Numbered from the stretch's first letter, positions 8,274 to 17,221 are shown. The stretch is 64,000 bases of DNA from Pedobacter sp. MR2016-24 (GCF_026239655.1 NZ_JAPIVO010000008.1:419716-483715); one strand, 5' to 3'. Notes: generated by a model not told the origin, from the letters alone. Made by a program: numbers and translations.

Positions 8274-9054
8274 TAAATGTCCAGGTATTGAGTAAAGGGA
8301 TAGCATGGTGTGCAGTGAGATCAAATTGCACCGGTACTACTGATACAAATCCATGATCTAAAGCCCATACATCTGTATCTTCCCCCTTATCATTGTTCTG
8401 AAAAACTCCTGTAAGCCAGTAATATGGTCGCCCGTACGGATCTTTACGTTCATCAAATTCCTCTGCCCATTTCGCATTGGCCTGCCTGCAAATTTTAATT
8501 CCTTTCAGGTTTGCACCTTTGGGAAAGTTTACATTCAGCAGTGTAGCTTGCGGCAAACCATGATCAAGCACTTGTTTGACAATGATCTCCACGTATTTTT
8601 TGCAGTGACTAAAGTCTGCTTCCTCAGAGAAGTCATCTAAAGAAAAGCCGATGGAAGGAATGCCTTCAATTGCACCTTCTACGGCGGCAGACATCGTTCC
8701 CGAGTAAATGACGTTAATAGAATTGTTTAATCCGTGATTGATACCTGACACACAGATATCCGGTTTTTTACCTTTAAATATTTTATTCACAGCTAACTTG
8801 ACACAGTCGACCGGTGTACCTGAACATTTATACATCTCCACACCTTCATAAAGATCTACCTTATCAAATCTTAAGGGTTTTCCGATAGTAATGGCGTGTC
8901 CCATACCCGATTGAGGGCCATCCGGAGCAACAACCACCACATTTCCTATTTCTTTAACTACTTCAATCAGGTTTCTGATGCCCGGGGCCGTAACTCCGTC
9001 GTCATTTACCACTAAAATATTGGGTCTGGATTGCTCTTTCTTCATATCCTTCAA
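8266..9054 (-). CDS. surE: 5'/3'-nucleotidase SurE
   Basis: A metal-dependent nucleoside monophosphatase, associated in other bacteria with stationary-phase survival. The protein has 262 residues (or 259 from Met4, ATG 9045). The N-terminal metal-binding motif NILVVNDDGVTAPGI (Asp18-Asp19), PDGPQSGMGHAIT, CSGTPVDCVKLA and the second metal region VSGINHGLNNSINVIYSGT are all present, as is the C-terminal DLTAHH. First gene of the group running into lpxB. Function in this organism beyond the family activity cannot be read. Confidence 0.95.
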   Translation of the reverse strand: MKDMKKEQSRPNILVVNDDGVTAPGIRNLIEVVKEIGNVVVVAPDGPQSGMGHAITIGKPLRFDKVDLYEGVEMYKCSGTPVDCVKLAVNKIFKGKKPDICVSGINHGLNNSINVIYSGTMSAAVEGAIEGIPSIGFSLDDFSEEADFSHCKKYVEIIVKQVLDHGLPQATLLNVNFPKGANLKGIKICRQANAKWAEEFDERKDPYGRPYYWLTGVFQNNDKGEDTDVWALDHGFVSVVPVQFDLTAHHAIPLLNTWTFND

Positions 9055-9173
9055 AAATACAAGATTATACTTTAAACTATACGAATTATTACCTTTTCAG
9101 ATTATATTTGAATAAATAACATCATCATTCCCCGCATGGATTCATGCAGGCTTACATCTCAAAAAACTGAACA

Positions 9174-12107
9174 ATGAAGAAAAGCTTATTCCTATTATCC
9201 TGTTTCCTGATATCAGGATCAGGTTTAATAGCGCAGACCGGTTACCAGTGGAAAACTGCTGCATCTGGTGGATATACCTACAAGTATGTCACAAACGACC
9301 CTACTAAATCCCGTTTCTATACCTTACCGAACGGTTTAGCTGTAGTACTTTCCGAAAATACCAAAGAGCCGAGCATAGAATACCGTATGGTAGTGAGAGC
9401 AGGGAGTAATACAGATCCCCGCACAAATACTGGTTTAGCGCATTATCTTGAACACCTTTTATTTAAAGGAACGGATAAATTTGGCACCATGGATTATGCG
9501 AAGGAAAAGCCATTGCTGGATAAAATTGAGAAACTTTACGAGCAGTATCACAGTACTACCGACCCTGTTAAGCGCAAGGAGATTTATGCGGAAATAGATA
9601 AAACATCTGGTGAGGCTTCTGATTATTCTATTGCGAATGAGTATGATAAGATGATGAAATCTATCGGAGGACAGTCGACCAATGCCCATACCTCTGTAGA
9701 AGAAACAGTTTACAACGAGGATTTCCCTGCCAATGCCACTGATAAATTCCTGGCTTTACAGGCAGAACGCTTCCGTAATCCTGTTTTCCGTATTTTCCAT
9801 ACCGAACTGGAAGCAGTTTACGAAGAGAAAAACCGCGGATTGGATAATGACGCATGGAAGGTTTATGAGAAGATGGATGAATTGTTATATCCCGTACATA
9901 ACTACGGTCAGCAGACAACTATTGGTACCATTGAGCACCTGAAAAATCCTTCACTGGTAGAAATCCGCAAATATTACAACAAGTACTATGTGCCAAATAA
10001 TATGGCGGTAGTTTTGGCGGGCGATTTCAAAGCGGATGAAATGATTAAAAAAGTGGCAGCAGCTTTTGCTTACATGAAAGCTAAACCTGTGGAATTATAT
10101 CATCCTGCTCCTGAAAAACCATTGACGCAGATACAACTGGCAGATGTGAACGGTCCGAGTGCGGAAAGTGTGAACATCGCTTTCAGAGGCTATGCAGAGA
10201 ATACCAAACAAAGTATGCTGCTGGATCTGATTTCGAGCATCCTGGCAAATGGAAAAGCCGGATTACTGGATATCAACCTGAATAAACAACAAAAAGTACT
10301 GAGTTCTGGTGCCTATTACCAGCAGATGAAAGACTATGGTAATTTCGTGATGGTTGCACAGCCCAAACAAGGTCAGACCCTGCAAGAAGCACAACAATTA
10401 TTACTGCAGCAGATCGATTTGCTTAAAAAAGGTGACTTTGATGGCAGCCTGATCAAAGCTGTAGTAGCTAACAATAAACTGAGTCTGTTAAAATCATTTG
10501 ACGACAACAGCTTCCGCGTAGAGGCAGTGACCAATGAATTTGTACTAAACCGTGCTGTAAAATGGGATAAGTCCTTAAATAACAATGATGAGATGGGCAA
10601 AATCACCAAACAAGAGGTGGTGGACTTTGCAAATCAGTTTTTCAAAGATAATTATGTTGTGGTACTGAAACATAAAGCGGAAGATACCAACATCCTTAAA
10701 GTAGATAAACCTGCCATCACGCCGGTGAAAACAAATACGGATCAAGTTTCTTTATTCACTAAAAATCTATTGTCGGCGCCATCAAAACCGATTGAAGCCA
10801 AATTTCTGGATTACAATAAAGACCTGAACCTGGGTAAAGCAGGTATAGCGGATGTAGTTGCCGTGCAGAATAAAGAAAACACTTTATTTACACTCGCCTA
10901 CCGTTTTGACATGGGCACATGGAATTATAAAATGGCTCCTTATGCTGCCCAATACCTTGCTTTTTTAAGTACGGATAAATATACAGCAGAAGAGATCAGT
11001 AAAGAATTTTACAATATCGCCTGTAACTATAGCTTTAACGTATCAAATGATGTGACCACTATTACGATCAGTGGTTTGCAGGAAAATTTTGATAAAGCAG
11101 TTAACCTTGTGGAGCATATTTTCGCGAATTGCAAAGCAAACGAAAGTGCATTAGCTGAATTAAAAAACAGTATCCTTAAGGCAAGAGAAAACAAAAAACT
11201 GGACAAGGCGGCCATCCTTTCCGGCCTGACAGCCTATGCGCAATATGGTGCAGCAAATCCGGCTAATTATGGTTTATCAAATGAGGAGATCAAAAATATG
11301 ACCTCTAAAGAGTTGTTATATATTTTACATAACATCAATAATTACAAACATACCATTGCTTATTATGGTCCTGAAACTTTAAGCGCATTTACAAAAAACA
11401 TAGAGAAAGTACATGCTTTGCCTAAGGAATTTACTGATGCAGCACCTGCGCAAAAGTTCAATTATACGAACACAGCAGCTAACCAGGTTTATTTTGCGAA
11501 TTATGATATGGTACAGTCAGAAGTGCGCTGGGTAAGAAATGGTGGTGTTTATGATCCTGCACAGGCAGCTAAGATCACTTTATTTAACAGCTATTTTGGT
11601 GGTGGAATGGGATCAGTAGTCTTCCAGAGCATCAGGGAATCTCAGGCATTGGCCTACTCTACTTTCGCAGTTTTTTCAGCACCTGATAAAAAAGAAAAGC
11701 AGTATGCAATGATCGCTTATGTAGGCAGTCAGGCCGACAAAATGAACCAGGCTGTTGCGGGTATGAATGAACTACTGAACAAGTTACCGGAGTTTCCAGA
11801 GAATTTTGAATCATCAAAATACAGTAGCATGAACGCTATAGAAACTTCAAGAATCACGAAATTCGATATTATTTCAACTTATTTTGCTGATAAAAGAAAA
11901 GGTTTGGATCACGATTCAAGGATGGAAGAATATGCAGCTTTAAAACCAATGACATTTACCGATATCAGAAATTTCCATGCAGATAATGTGGCTAACAAGT
12001 CTTACAATTATTGCATTGTTGCCTCTGATAAAAAAGTAAAAACGGAAGATCTGCAGAAATTCGGCACATTGAATACGCTGACTCTGGAACAGATTTTTGG
12101 TTATTAA
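9174..12107 (+). CDS. Secreted M16-family zinc metallopeptidase (pitrilysin/insulinase-like)
   Basis: A 977-residue protein starting with a signal peptide (MKKSLFLLSCFLISGSGLIA), so periplasmic or surface located. The N-terminal M16 domain has the inverted zinc motif HxxEH at His90-Glu93-His94 (AHYLEHLLFKGT) and the downstream ELEAVYEEKNRG segment that supplies the third ligand. Four M16-type repeats are expected for this length; the C-terminal half (SYFGGGMGSVVFQSIRESQ) matches the inactive partner domain. Such double-length M16 enzymes degrade peptides within a closed chamber. It is a stand-alone gene ended by a strong terminator. Confidence 0.92.
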   Translation: MKKSLFLLSCFLISGSGLIAQTGYQWKTAASGGYTYKYVTNDPTKSRFYTLPNGLAVVLSENTKEPSIEYRMVVRAGSNTDPRTNTGLAHYLEHLLFKGTDKFGTMDYAKEKPLLDKIEKLYEQYHSTTDPVKRKEIYAEIDKTSGEASDYSIANEYDKMMKSIGGQSTNAHTSVEETVYNEDFPANATDKFLALQAERFRNPVFRIFHTELEAVYEEKNRGLDNDAWKVYEKMDELLYPVHNYGQQTTIGTIEHLKNPSLVEIRKYYNKYYVPNNMAVVLAGDFKADEMIKKVAAAFAYMKAKPVELYHPAPEKPLTQIQLADVNGPSAESVNIAFRGYAENTKQSMLLDLISSILANGKAGLLDINLNKQQKVLSSGAYYQQMKDYGNFVMVAQPKQGQTLQEAQQLLLQQIDLLKKGDFDGSLIKAVVANNKLSLLKSFDDNSFRVEAVTNEFVLNRAVKWDKSLNNNDEMGKITKQEVVDFANQFFKDNYVVVLKHKAEDTNILKVDKPAITPVKTNTDQVSLFTKNLLSAPSKPIEAKFLDYNKDLNLGKAGIADVVAVQNKENTLFTLAYRFDMGTWNYKMAPYAAQYLAFLSTDKYTAEEISKEFYNIACNYSFNVSNDVTTITISGLQENFDKAVNLVEHIFANCKANESALAELKNSILKARENKKLDKAAILSGLTAYAQYGAANPANYGLSNEEIKNMTSKELLYILHNINNYKHTIAYYGPETLSAFTKNIEKVHALPKEFTDAAPAQKFNYTNTAANQVYFANYDMVQSEVRWVRNGGVYDPAQAAKITLFNSYFGGGMGSVVFQSIRESQALAYSTFAVFSAPDKKEKQYAMIAYVGSQADKMNQAVAGMNELLNKLPEFPENFESSKYSSMNAIETSRITKFDIISTYFADKRKGLDHDSRMEEYAALKPMTFTDIRNFHADNVANKSYNYCIVASDKKVKTEDLQKFGTLNTLTLEQIFGY

Positions 12108-12125
12108 CTGAAATTGATTTCCCAT

Positions 12126-12162
12126 AAAAAAGGTGCTGTTCCAATGGAACAGCACCTTTTTT
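12126..12162. terminator. Bidirectional terminator between M16 peptidase and CsbD gene
   Basis: Twelve-bp stem AGGTGCTGTTCC / GGAACAGCACCT with a 3-nt loop, flanked by an A-run on the left and a T-run on the right, so it can end transcription on both strands of these convergent genes. Confidence 0.92.
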
Positions 12163-12185
12163 ATGCTCGTAATTTTCTTTATTAC

Positions 12186-12371
12186 TTATAAGGATTTTAA
12201 CCAGTCTACCACTTCATCCCGTGTCTTACCAGTTTTTTGCTGAATTCTGCCATACAGCTCATCATCTTTACCTTCTTCATGTTTCAAATCATCATCGGTA
12301 AGGTCACCATAGGCTTGTTTCACTTTACCTTTAATCTCGTTCCATTTTCCTTTTAATTCTAACTTATCCAT
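12186..12371 (-). CDS. CsbD-family stress-response protein
   Basis: A 61-residue protein from ATG 12371 (MDKLELKGKWNEIKGKVKQA). This start gives the canonical CsbD length and N-terminus; an in-frame ATG at 12488 would add 39 residues of non-family sequence. The repeated KxKQAYGDLTDDD...GKDDELYGRIQQKTG pattern is diagnostic. CsbD proteins are abundant, small, charged and induced by general stress in several phyla, with no known biochemical function. Monocistronic. Confidence 0.9.
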   Translation of the reverse strand: MDKLELKGKWNEIKGKVKQAYGDLTDDDLKHEEGKDDELYGRIQQKTGKTRDEVVDWLKSL

Positions 12372-12488
12372 GGTAATATGTTTTTTGTTTTCATTATTGA
12401 ACTGTATAAATAACACCGCGGGGGAAAAAATTGTTTTACTATTGTAACCATTGTCTTGTTTTACGCGTCTTATAAGAAACCAAACCAT

Positions 12489-13196
12489 ATGAAAAGATTA
12501 TTATATATCCTGCTTATTCCTGTATTGCTATCCGAAAGTTCATGTACCATGATTATTAAGGGCATGGGAAAATCAATTGCAAAAGCTTATGACGATCAGA
12601 AAGACCTGAACATCAACAACCTTGAAGTAGCTGACCAAAATGGTAAAGCTGCCAGATTTGGCGATTTATATGCCGGAAAAACGGTGTATATGTACGTATG
12701 GAGACATACTACGCTACTGCCTGCGGATGATACCAATGCCGATTATAAAGCTTTAAAAAGCCGGTTTGAAAAATATAATGATGTGGTGTTTATCAATTTA
12801 TATACAGGGGAAACTGAGGGCGACTGGAAACAGGCTACCACACTTAAAAATAATGCAGTAAAGGCTTATCATCTATCCGCAAACAGTATAAATGCTGATT
12901 TCCGTGAACTGATGTCATCCTCAACTTCTCCACAGATCATCGGAAAAAATGGTTTTATATTAGGATTTAAAGGTCCGAGGCCAGCAGATAAACTGGTTGT
13001 GGATTATGCATTATTCCAGGCAAGAAGCGGAGAGAACGCTACTGAAGCAACAAAAACATTAATCAAAGGGATCAATAGTGAGCAACATTTTAAGAATGAC
13101 CAGCTGACAACATGGTATGAAAGCCATTACGGGAAAAAGCCGGAAGGGAAATTAAATGTAAGTATCTCCAATTCCGGGAACAGCATCTCGAACTAA
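12489..13196 (+). CDS. Putative lipoprotein with thioredoxin-like fold lacking the CxxC site
   Basis: A 235-residue protein from ATG 12489. MKRLLYILLIPVLLSESSC is an export signal with a probable lipidated Cys19 (the -3 residue Glu is non-standard). Residues ~45-75 (DLNINNLEVADQNGKAARFG, then DLYAGKTVYMYVW) have the beta-strand and extended-loop pattern of AhpC/TlpA redoxins, and the later segment SSTSPQIIGKNGFILGFKG resembles the cis-Pro and Gly turn region. Where the catalytic Cys pair should be, the sequence reads WRHTTLLPADD, with no cysteine. A non-catalytic redoxin relative is therefore the best guess. Function unknown. Confidence 0.6.
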   Translation: MKRLLYILLIPVLLSESSCTMIIKGMGKSIAKAYDDQKDLNINNLEVADQNGKAARFGDLYAGKTVYMYVWRHTTLLPADDTNADYKALKSRFEKYNDVVFINLYTGETEGDWKQATTLKNNAVKAYHLSANSINADFRELMSSSTSPQIIGKNGFILGFKGPRPADKLVVDYALFQARSGENATEATKTLIKGINSEQHFKNDQLTTWYESHYGKKPEGKLNVSISNSGNSISN

Positions 13197-13220
13197 AAAT
13201 AGCGGCTGCGCCTGACAACA

Positions 13221-13267
13221 GCATAAAAAAGGCCTGTCTGAAAATTTCAGACAGGCCTTTTTTATGC
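13221..13267. terminator. Very strong bidirectional terminator
   Basis: A perfect 23-nt inverted repeat around a single A (arms 13221-13243 and 13245-13267; core GGCCTGTCTGAAA / TTTCAGACAGGCC) with A- and T-runs on its flanks. It separates the convergent lipoprotein gene and acs. Confidence 0.95.
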
Positions 13268-13279
13268 TGAGGGTTATTA

Positions 13280-15184
13280 CTATTTCGCTTGTAAAGCTTT
13301 GGATTTTTCAATGATTTCATCTACAATTGCGGGATCAAGCAAAGTACTCGTATCACCTAAATTACCTGTATCACCCTCCGCAATTTTCCTGAGGATCCTG
13401 CGCATAATTTTACCAGACCTGGTTTTAGGCAAACCTGTCACAAATAAAATCTTGTCCGGTTTAGCAATTGCGCCAATCACTCTTGTTACCGTTTGCAGAA
13501 TATCTTTTTTAGTGAGTTCTTCTTCGCTATGCAGGTTCGGATAGATCACGAATGCATATATTCCCTGTCCTTTAACATCATGAGGATAACCTACTACAGC
13601 ACTTTCGACCACTCCTGCATGCATATTAATGGCATTCTCCACTTCGGCAGTACCAATCCTGTGTCCGGAAACATTAATCACATCATCTACACGACCAGTG
13701 ATTTTGTAGTAACCATCTTCATCCCGCATACAGCCATCGCCCGTAAAATAAAGGTTTGGATAGGTAGAGAAATAAGTTTGTTTGCAACGTTCATGATCAC
13801 CATAGGTGGTACGTAAGATACCTGGCCATGGGAACTTAATACACAGGTTTCCATTTACCCCGTTTCCTTCGATCTCCTGGCCTTGTTCATCTACCAGAAT
13901 CGGTTGAACTCCTGGCAAAGGTAAAGTAGCGAAGGCAGGCTTAAGCGGTGTTACAAATGCAATCGGCGAAATCATTAATCCCCCCGTCTCCGTTTGCCAC
14001 CAGGTATCTACAATCGGACAGTTTTTATGACCAATTTCTTCATCCAGCCAGTGCCATGCCTCTTCATTTATAGGTTCTCCCACAGATCCCAGTACACGCA
14101 GACTACTGAGGTCTATGCCTTCCAGAGGCTCTTTACCAAAACTCATCAGCGAGCGGATAGCCGTTGGAGCCGTATACAGGATATTTACCTGATGCTTTTC
14201 TATCACCTCCCATAGTCTTGATGGTGTGGGATAAGTTGGAATTCCTTCAAACATCAGCGTGGTTGCCCCTTGTGATAAAGGACCATAAACAATATAAGAG
14301 TGACCGGTGATCCAGCCGATATCTGCCGTACAGAAGAACACTTCTTCAGGCTGGTAATTAAATACATTGGAGAAGGTATAACCTGCATAAACCATGTATC
14401 CGCCAACGGTATGCACCACTCCCTTAGGCTTGCCTGTAGAGCCGGAAGTATATAAGATGAACAGCATATCTTCTGCGTCCATTTCCTCCGCAGGGCAAAA
14501 AGTATCCACCAGTTTAATCTCATCCTCGAACCAGAGATCACGTCCTTTCAACATGGAAACAGGTGTACGCGTATGCGTTAATACAATTACCTTTTCTACT
14601 GTCGGACAGCCAATTAAAGCATCATCAATCACTTCCTTTAATTGAATCTGTTTATTGCCGCGGAATGATCCGTCAGCAGTAATCACCAGTTTACAAGCAG
14701 AATCATTGATCCTGTCGGCGATAGATTTAGCAGAAAAACCACCAAATATAACAGAGTGTACAGCACCAATCCTTGCACAGGCCAGCACCGCTACAGCGAG
14801 CTCCGGAACCATCGGCATATAAATACAAATACGATCCCCCTTCACAACGCCATTTTTCTTTAAAACGTTTGCGAAACGGCAAACCTGCTCATGCAGAATT
14901 TTATACGTTAAAGTTACACTTGGCTTCTCCGGATCATTTGATTCCCAGATGATCGCGGGCTTGTCGCCATTTTCCTCCAGGTGTCTGTCCAGGCAATTTT
15001 CTGTAATATTTAATTTGGCTCCTTCAAACCATTTAATATTCGGTTCTGTGAAATTCCAGGACAACACTTTATCCCATTTCTTTCTCCACAGGAAGTTATC
15101 TGCTATACCTGCCCAGAACTCTTCCGGGTGATCTACACTGAATTGATAGGTCTTCTTGTACTCGGCTAAAGATTTGATTTGCAT
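13280..15184 (-). CDS. acs: Acetyl-coenzyme A synthetase (AMP-forming)
   Basis: Activates acetate to acetyl-CoA via acetyl-AMP. 634 residues, close to the usual ~650. Features: the adenylate-forming P-loop YTSGSTGKPKGVVHT, VDTWWQTETGG (A5 motif), YFTGDGCMRDEDGYYKITGR (A7/A8 hinge), and the C-terminal GLPKTRSGKIMRRILRK. The Lys of SGK (about residue 592) is catalytic and, in the family, the target of inhibitory acetylation. The VIFGGFSAKSIADRI stretch is typical of true Acs rather than propionate enzymes. Monocistronic, bounded by the 13221 terminator. Confidence 0.95.
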   Translation of the reverse strand: MQIKSLAEYKKTYQFSVDHPEEFWAGIADNFLWRKKWDKVLSWNFTEPNIKWFEGAKLNITENCLDRHLEENGDKPAIIWESNDPEKPSVTLTYKILHEQVCRFANVLKKNGVVKGDRICIYMPMVPELAVAVLACARIGAVHSVIFGGFSAKSIADRINDSACKLVITADGSFRGNKQIQLKEVIDDALIGCPTVEKVIVLTHTRTPVSMLKGRDLWFEDEIKLVDTFCPAEEMDAEDMLFILYTSGSTGKPKGVVHTVGGYMVYAGYTFSNVFNYQPEEVFFCTADIGWITGHSYIVYGPLSQGATTLMFEGIPTYPTPSRLWEVIEKHQVNILYTAPTAIRSLMSFGKEPLEGIDLSSLRVLGSVGEPINEEAWHWLDEEIGHKNCPIVDTWWQTETGGLMISPIAFVTPLKPAFATLPLPGVQPILVDEQGQEIEGNGVNGNLCIKFPWPGILRTTYGDHERCKQTYFSTYPNLYFTGDGCMRDEDGYYKITGRVDDVINVSGHRIGTAEVENAINMHAGVVESAVVGYPHDVKGQGIYAFVIYPNLHSEEELTKKDILQTVTRVIGAIAKPDKILFVTGLPKTRSGKIMRRILRKIAEGDTGNLGDTSTLLDPAIVDEIIEKSKALQAK

Positions 15185-15322
15185 ATCTATTTTTATTAAA
15201 AACTATTTGGTTTCGGACTCGAAAACTCAAATATAAACCATTTGAGATAGGATAAAAACATTCTTTGATCTAATTTATGACAGGCATCACATTCTTTATT
15301 AAAAGGTTTAAATACAGGCCTG

Positions 15323-15353
15323 TTTGTATTTGGAAAGCATTTGTGTACATTTG
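15323..15353 (+). promoter_or_regulatory. Promoter of the rpmB operon
   Basis: TTTG (15323-15326), a 19-nt spacer, then TACATTTG (15346-15353): an exact match to the Bacteroidota consensus TTTG-N19-21-TAnnTTTG. Transcription should begin near 15360, giving a leader of about 140 nt before rpmB. The rest of the 318-bp gap between acs and rpmB shows only the palindrome at 15391. Confidence 0.75.
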
Positions 15354-15390
15354 TCGTACTAAAGGGAAGGTCGCACCGAACAAAACCACA

Positions 15391-15410
15391 GATTATTTTT
15401 AAAAATAATC
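15391..15410. repeat. Perfect 20-bp palindrome in the rpmB leader
   Basis: GATTATTTTT followed directly by its reverse complement AAAAATAATC. In the predicted transcript it would be an AT-rich hairpin about 30 nt after the start site; as DNA it could be an operator. No T-tract follows, so it is not an ordinary terminator. Confidence 0.6.
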
Positions 15411-15502
15411 ACATGTAGCCTTGATGGTTACAATTATTTTTGTGATATTTGCACACTCTTAAAAAATTAAGCGAAGAACAATTAAATATATATATTAAAG
15501 GC

Positions 15503-15736
15503 ATGTCTAGAGTTTGTGATTTAACCGGAAAAAAGGCAATGAGTGGTTTTAATGTTTCTCACTCAAACGTTAAAACTAAACGTAAGTTTTATCCCAACTT
15601 ACAACTTCAGAAATTTTATATTCCTGATGAAGACCGTTGGATAACACTGAAAGTTTCTACTTCAGCTATCAAAACCATCAATAAGATTGGTATTACTGAA
15701 GCGATTAACCGTTTCGTTAAAAAAGGATTTTTGTAA
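15503..15736 (+). CDS. rpmB: 50S ribosomal protein L28
   Basis: A 77-residue protein from ATG 15503 (MSRVCDLTGKKAMSGFNVSH), the universal L28 start; an in-frame ATG 18 codons upstream gives a non-family extension. The RKFYPNLQLQKFYIP segment is diagnostic. It has one Cys only, so it is the zinc-independent form. First gene of rpmB-rpmG-DUF4295-ftsY, with gaps of 39, 36 and 72 bp. Confidence 0.97.
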   Translation: MSRVCDLTGKKAMSGFNVSHSNVKTKRKFYPNLQLQKFYIPDEDRWITLKVSTSAIKTINKIGITEAINRFVKKGFL

Positions 15737-15775
15737 AAACATTGTTGATGTGAATCAACTAAATTATTAATAACA

Positions 15776-15958
15776 ATGGCAAAAAAAGGTAACAGAGTAC
15801 AAGTTATTCTAGAGTGTACAGAACATAAAACTAGCGGCATGCCTGGTATGTCTAGATATATCTCTACAAAAAACCGTAAAAACACTACAGAGAGATTAGA
15901 ATTGAAAAAATTCAATCCTGTATTGAAGAAAGTAACTGTACATAAAGAAATTAAGTAA
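15776..15958 (+). CDS. rpmG: 50S ribosomal protein L33
   Basis: 60 residues, MAKKGNRVQVILECTEHKTS, then YISTKNRKNTTERLELKKFN. One Cys only, so it lacks the four-Cys zinc ribbon and is the C-minus type, matching L28. Co-transcribed with rpmB. Confidence 0.97.
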   Translation: MAKKGNRVQVILECTEHKTSGMPGMSRYISTKNRKNTTERLELKKFNPVLKKVTVHKEIK

Positions 15959-15994
15959 TATTTAGTATTTAACTAAATCCAATCTATTTAGATC

Positions 15995-16156
15995 ATGGCA
16001 AAAAAGGTAGTTGCAACCCTTAAAACGGGTAAAGGTAAAGAATATTCAAAAGTTGTTACGATGACTAAATCACCAAAAACCGGTGCATATTCTTTCAAAG
16101 AAGTTATCGTTCACAACGATCACGTTAAAGATGCTATTGCTGGCGTAAGCAAGTAA
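15995..16156 (+). CDS. DUF4295 small basic protein
   Basis: 53 residues, from ATG 15995 to TAA 16156: MAKKVVATLKTGKGKEYSKV, then VTMTKSPKTGAYSFKEVIVH and a short tail ending VSK. Lys-rich and conserved in this position in Bacteroidota, right after L33. Its size, charge and placement suggest an accessory ribosome-associated protein, but this is inference; the family has no assigned function. Confidence 0.9.
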   Translation: MAKKVVATLKTGKGKEYSKVVTMTKSPKTGAYSFKEVIVHNDHVKDAIAGVSK

Positions 16157-16175
16157 TTTTAATATTAATGATATT

Positions 16176-16210
16176 AAAGCCGTCCCTCTTTCTGATGGAT
16201 GGCTTTTTTT
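16176..16210 (+). terminator. Terminator after DUF4295
   Basis: AAAGCCGTCC pairs with GGATGGCTTT (one G-T pair) over an 11-nt loop and runs into a T-tract. It ends 19 nt before the ftsY ATG, so it may attenuate rather than fully separate ftsY from the ribosomal genes. Confidence 0.75.
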
Positions 16211-16228
16211 GTTTTCATCTACATTTCT

Positions 16229-17191
16229 ATGGGACTATTTGATTTCTTCAAGAAAAAGGAGACTGCACCTGAAGCTCAGGAGGCACTGAATAAAGGTTTA
16301 GAGAAAACTAAAGAAGGATTCTTAAGCAAGATCACTAAAGCTGTTGCAGGAAAATCAACAGTGGATGATGATGTGCTGGATAATCTGGAAGAAGTACTGG
16401 TTACTTCTGATGTTGGCGTAACCACTACGCTGAAGATTATTGAGCGGATCCAGGACAGGGTAGCGAAAGACAAATATTTGTCGACCTCCGAATTGAATCT
16501 CCTGCTTCGCGATGAAATCCAGTTGCTGCTTTCAGAAAACAACAGCAATGACTTTCGCAGCTTTGAGTATGGTAATCATAAACCTTATGTAATTATGGTG
16601 GTTGGTGTGAATGGGGTAGGAAAAACTACAACCATTGGTAAACTGGCACATAAGTTAAAAGCTGAAGGATTACAGGTTGTATTAGGCGCTGCCGATACTT
16701 TCCGTGCTGCTGCTGTTGACCAGATTAAACTCTGGGCTGAACGTGTTGGCGTGCGTATCGTAGCACAGGCTATGGGTTCCGATCCTGCGTCCGTTGCATT
16801 CGACACGATCCAGTCGGCCGTTGCAAATGGTGAAGATGTAGTGATTATTGATACCGCAGGTCGTTTGCACAATAAGATAGGCCTGATGAATGAGCTGGGT
16901 AAAATCAAAAAAGTAATGGAAAAGGTAATACCCGGTGCTCCGCATGAGATATTACTGGTACTGGACGGCTCTACCGGCCAAAATGCTTTTGAGCAATGCA
17001 AACAGTTTACCGAGGCCACTGATGTAAATGCACTGGCCATTACCAAACTGGATGGTACTGCAAAAGGCGGCGTTGTAATAGGTATCTCTGATCAGTTCAA
17101 GATACCTGTAAAATATATCGGCGTCGGAGAAGGTATAAATGACCTTCAATTATTTGATAAAAAAGCTTTTGTAGACGGACTCTTTAAATAG
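16229..17191 (+). CDS. ftsY: Signal recognition particle receptor FtsY
   Basis: An SRP GTPase that docks ribosome-nascent chain complexes at the inner membrane. 320 residues from ATG 16229 (MGLFDFFKKKETAPEAQEAL); an upstream in-frame ATG lies inside the terminator stem. The N domain spans ~20-110. The G1 motif VGVNGVGKTTTIGKLA is at ~126-140, followed by GAADTFRAAAVDQ (SRP insert), VIIDTAGRLHN (G3) and TKLDGTAKGG (G4/G5). The acidic A domain of E. coli FtsY is almost absent, as is usual in short forms; membrane contact would use the amphipathic N-terminus LFDFFKKK. Confidence 0.96.
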   Translation: MGLFDFFKKKETAPEAQEALNKGLEKTKEGFLSKITKAVAGKSTVDDDVLDNLEEVLVTSDVGVTTTLKIIERIQDRVAKDKYLSTSELNLLLRDEIQLLLSENNSNDFRSFEYGNHKPYVIMVVGVNGVGKTTTIGKLAHKLKAEGLQVVLGAADTFRAAAVDQIKLWAERVGVRIVAQAMGSDPASVAFDTIQSAVANGEDVVIIDTAGRLHNKIGLMNELGKIKKVMEKVIPGAPHEILLVLDGSTGQNAFEQCKQFTEATDVNALAITKLDGTAKGGVVIGISDQFKIPVKYIGVGEGINDLQLFDKKAFVDGLFK

Positions 17192-17221
17192 CCGGAAACA
17201 TCAGCATCTATATACAACAAT

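Noticed and set aside
9052..9059. Minus-strand TATTTTTG at the surE start as promoter
   Set aside because: Overlaps the first possible start codon; would require a leaderless message from Met4. Not supported by a -33 element.
16585..17046. Minus-strand open frame of 153 codons opposite ftsY
   Set aside because: Antisense shadow of a gene with all GTPase motifs intact; no recognisable domain.
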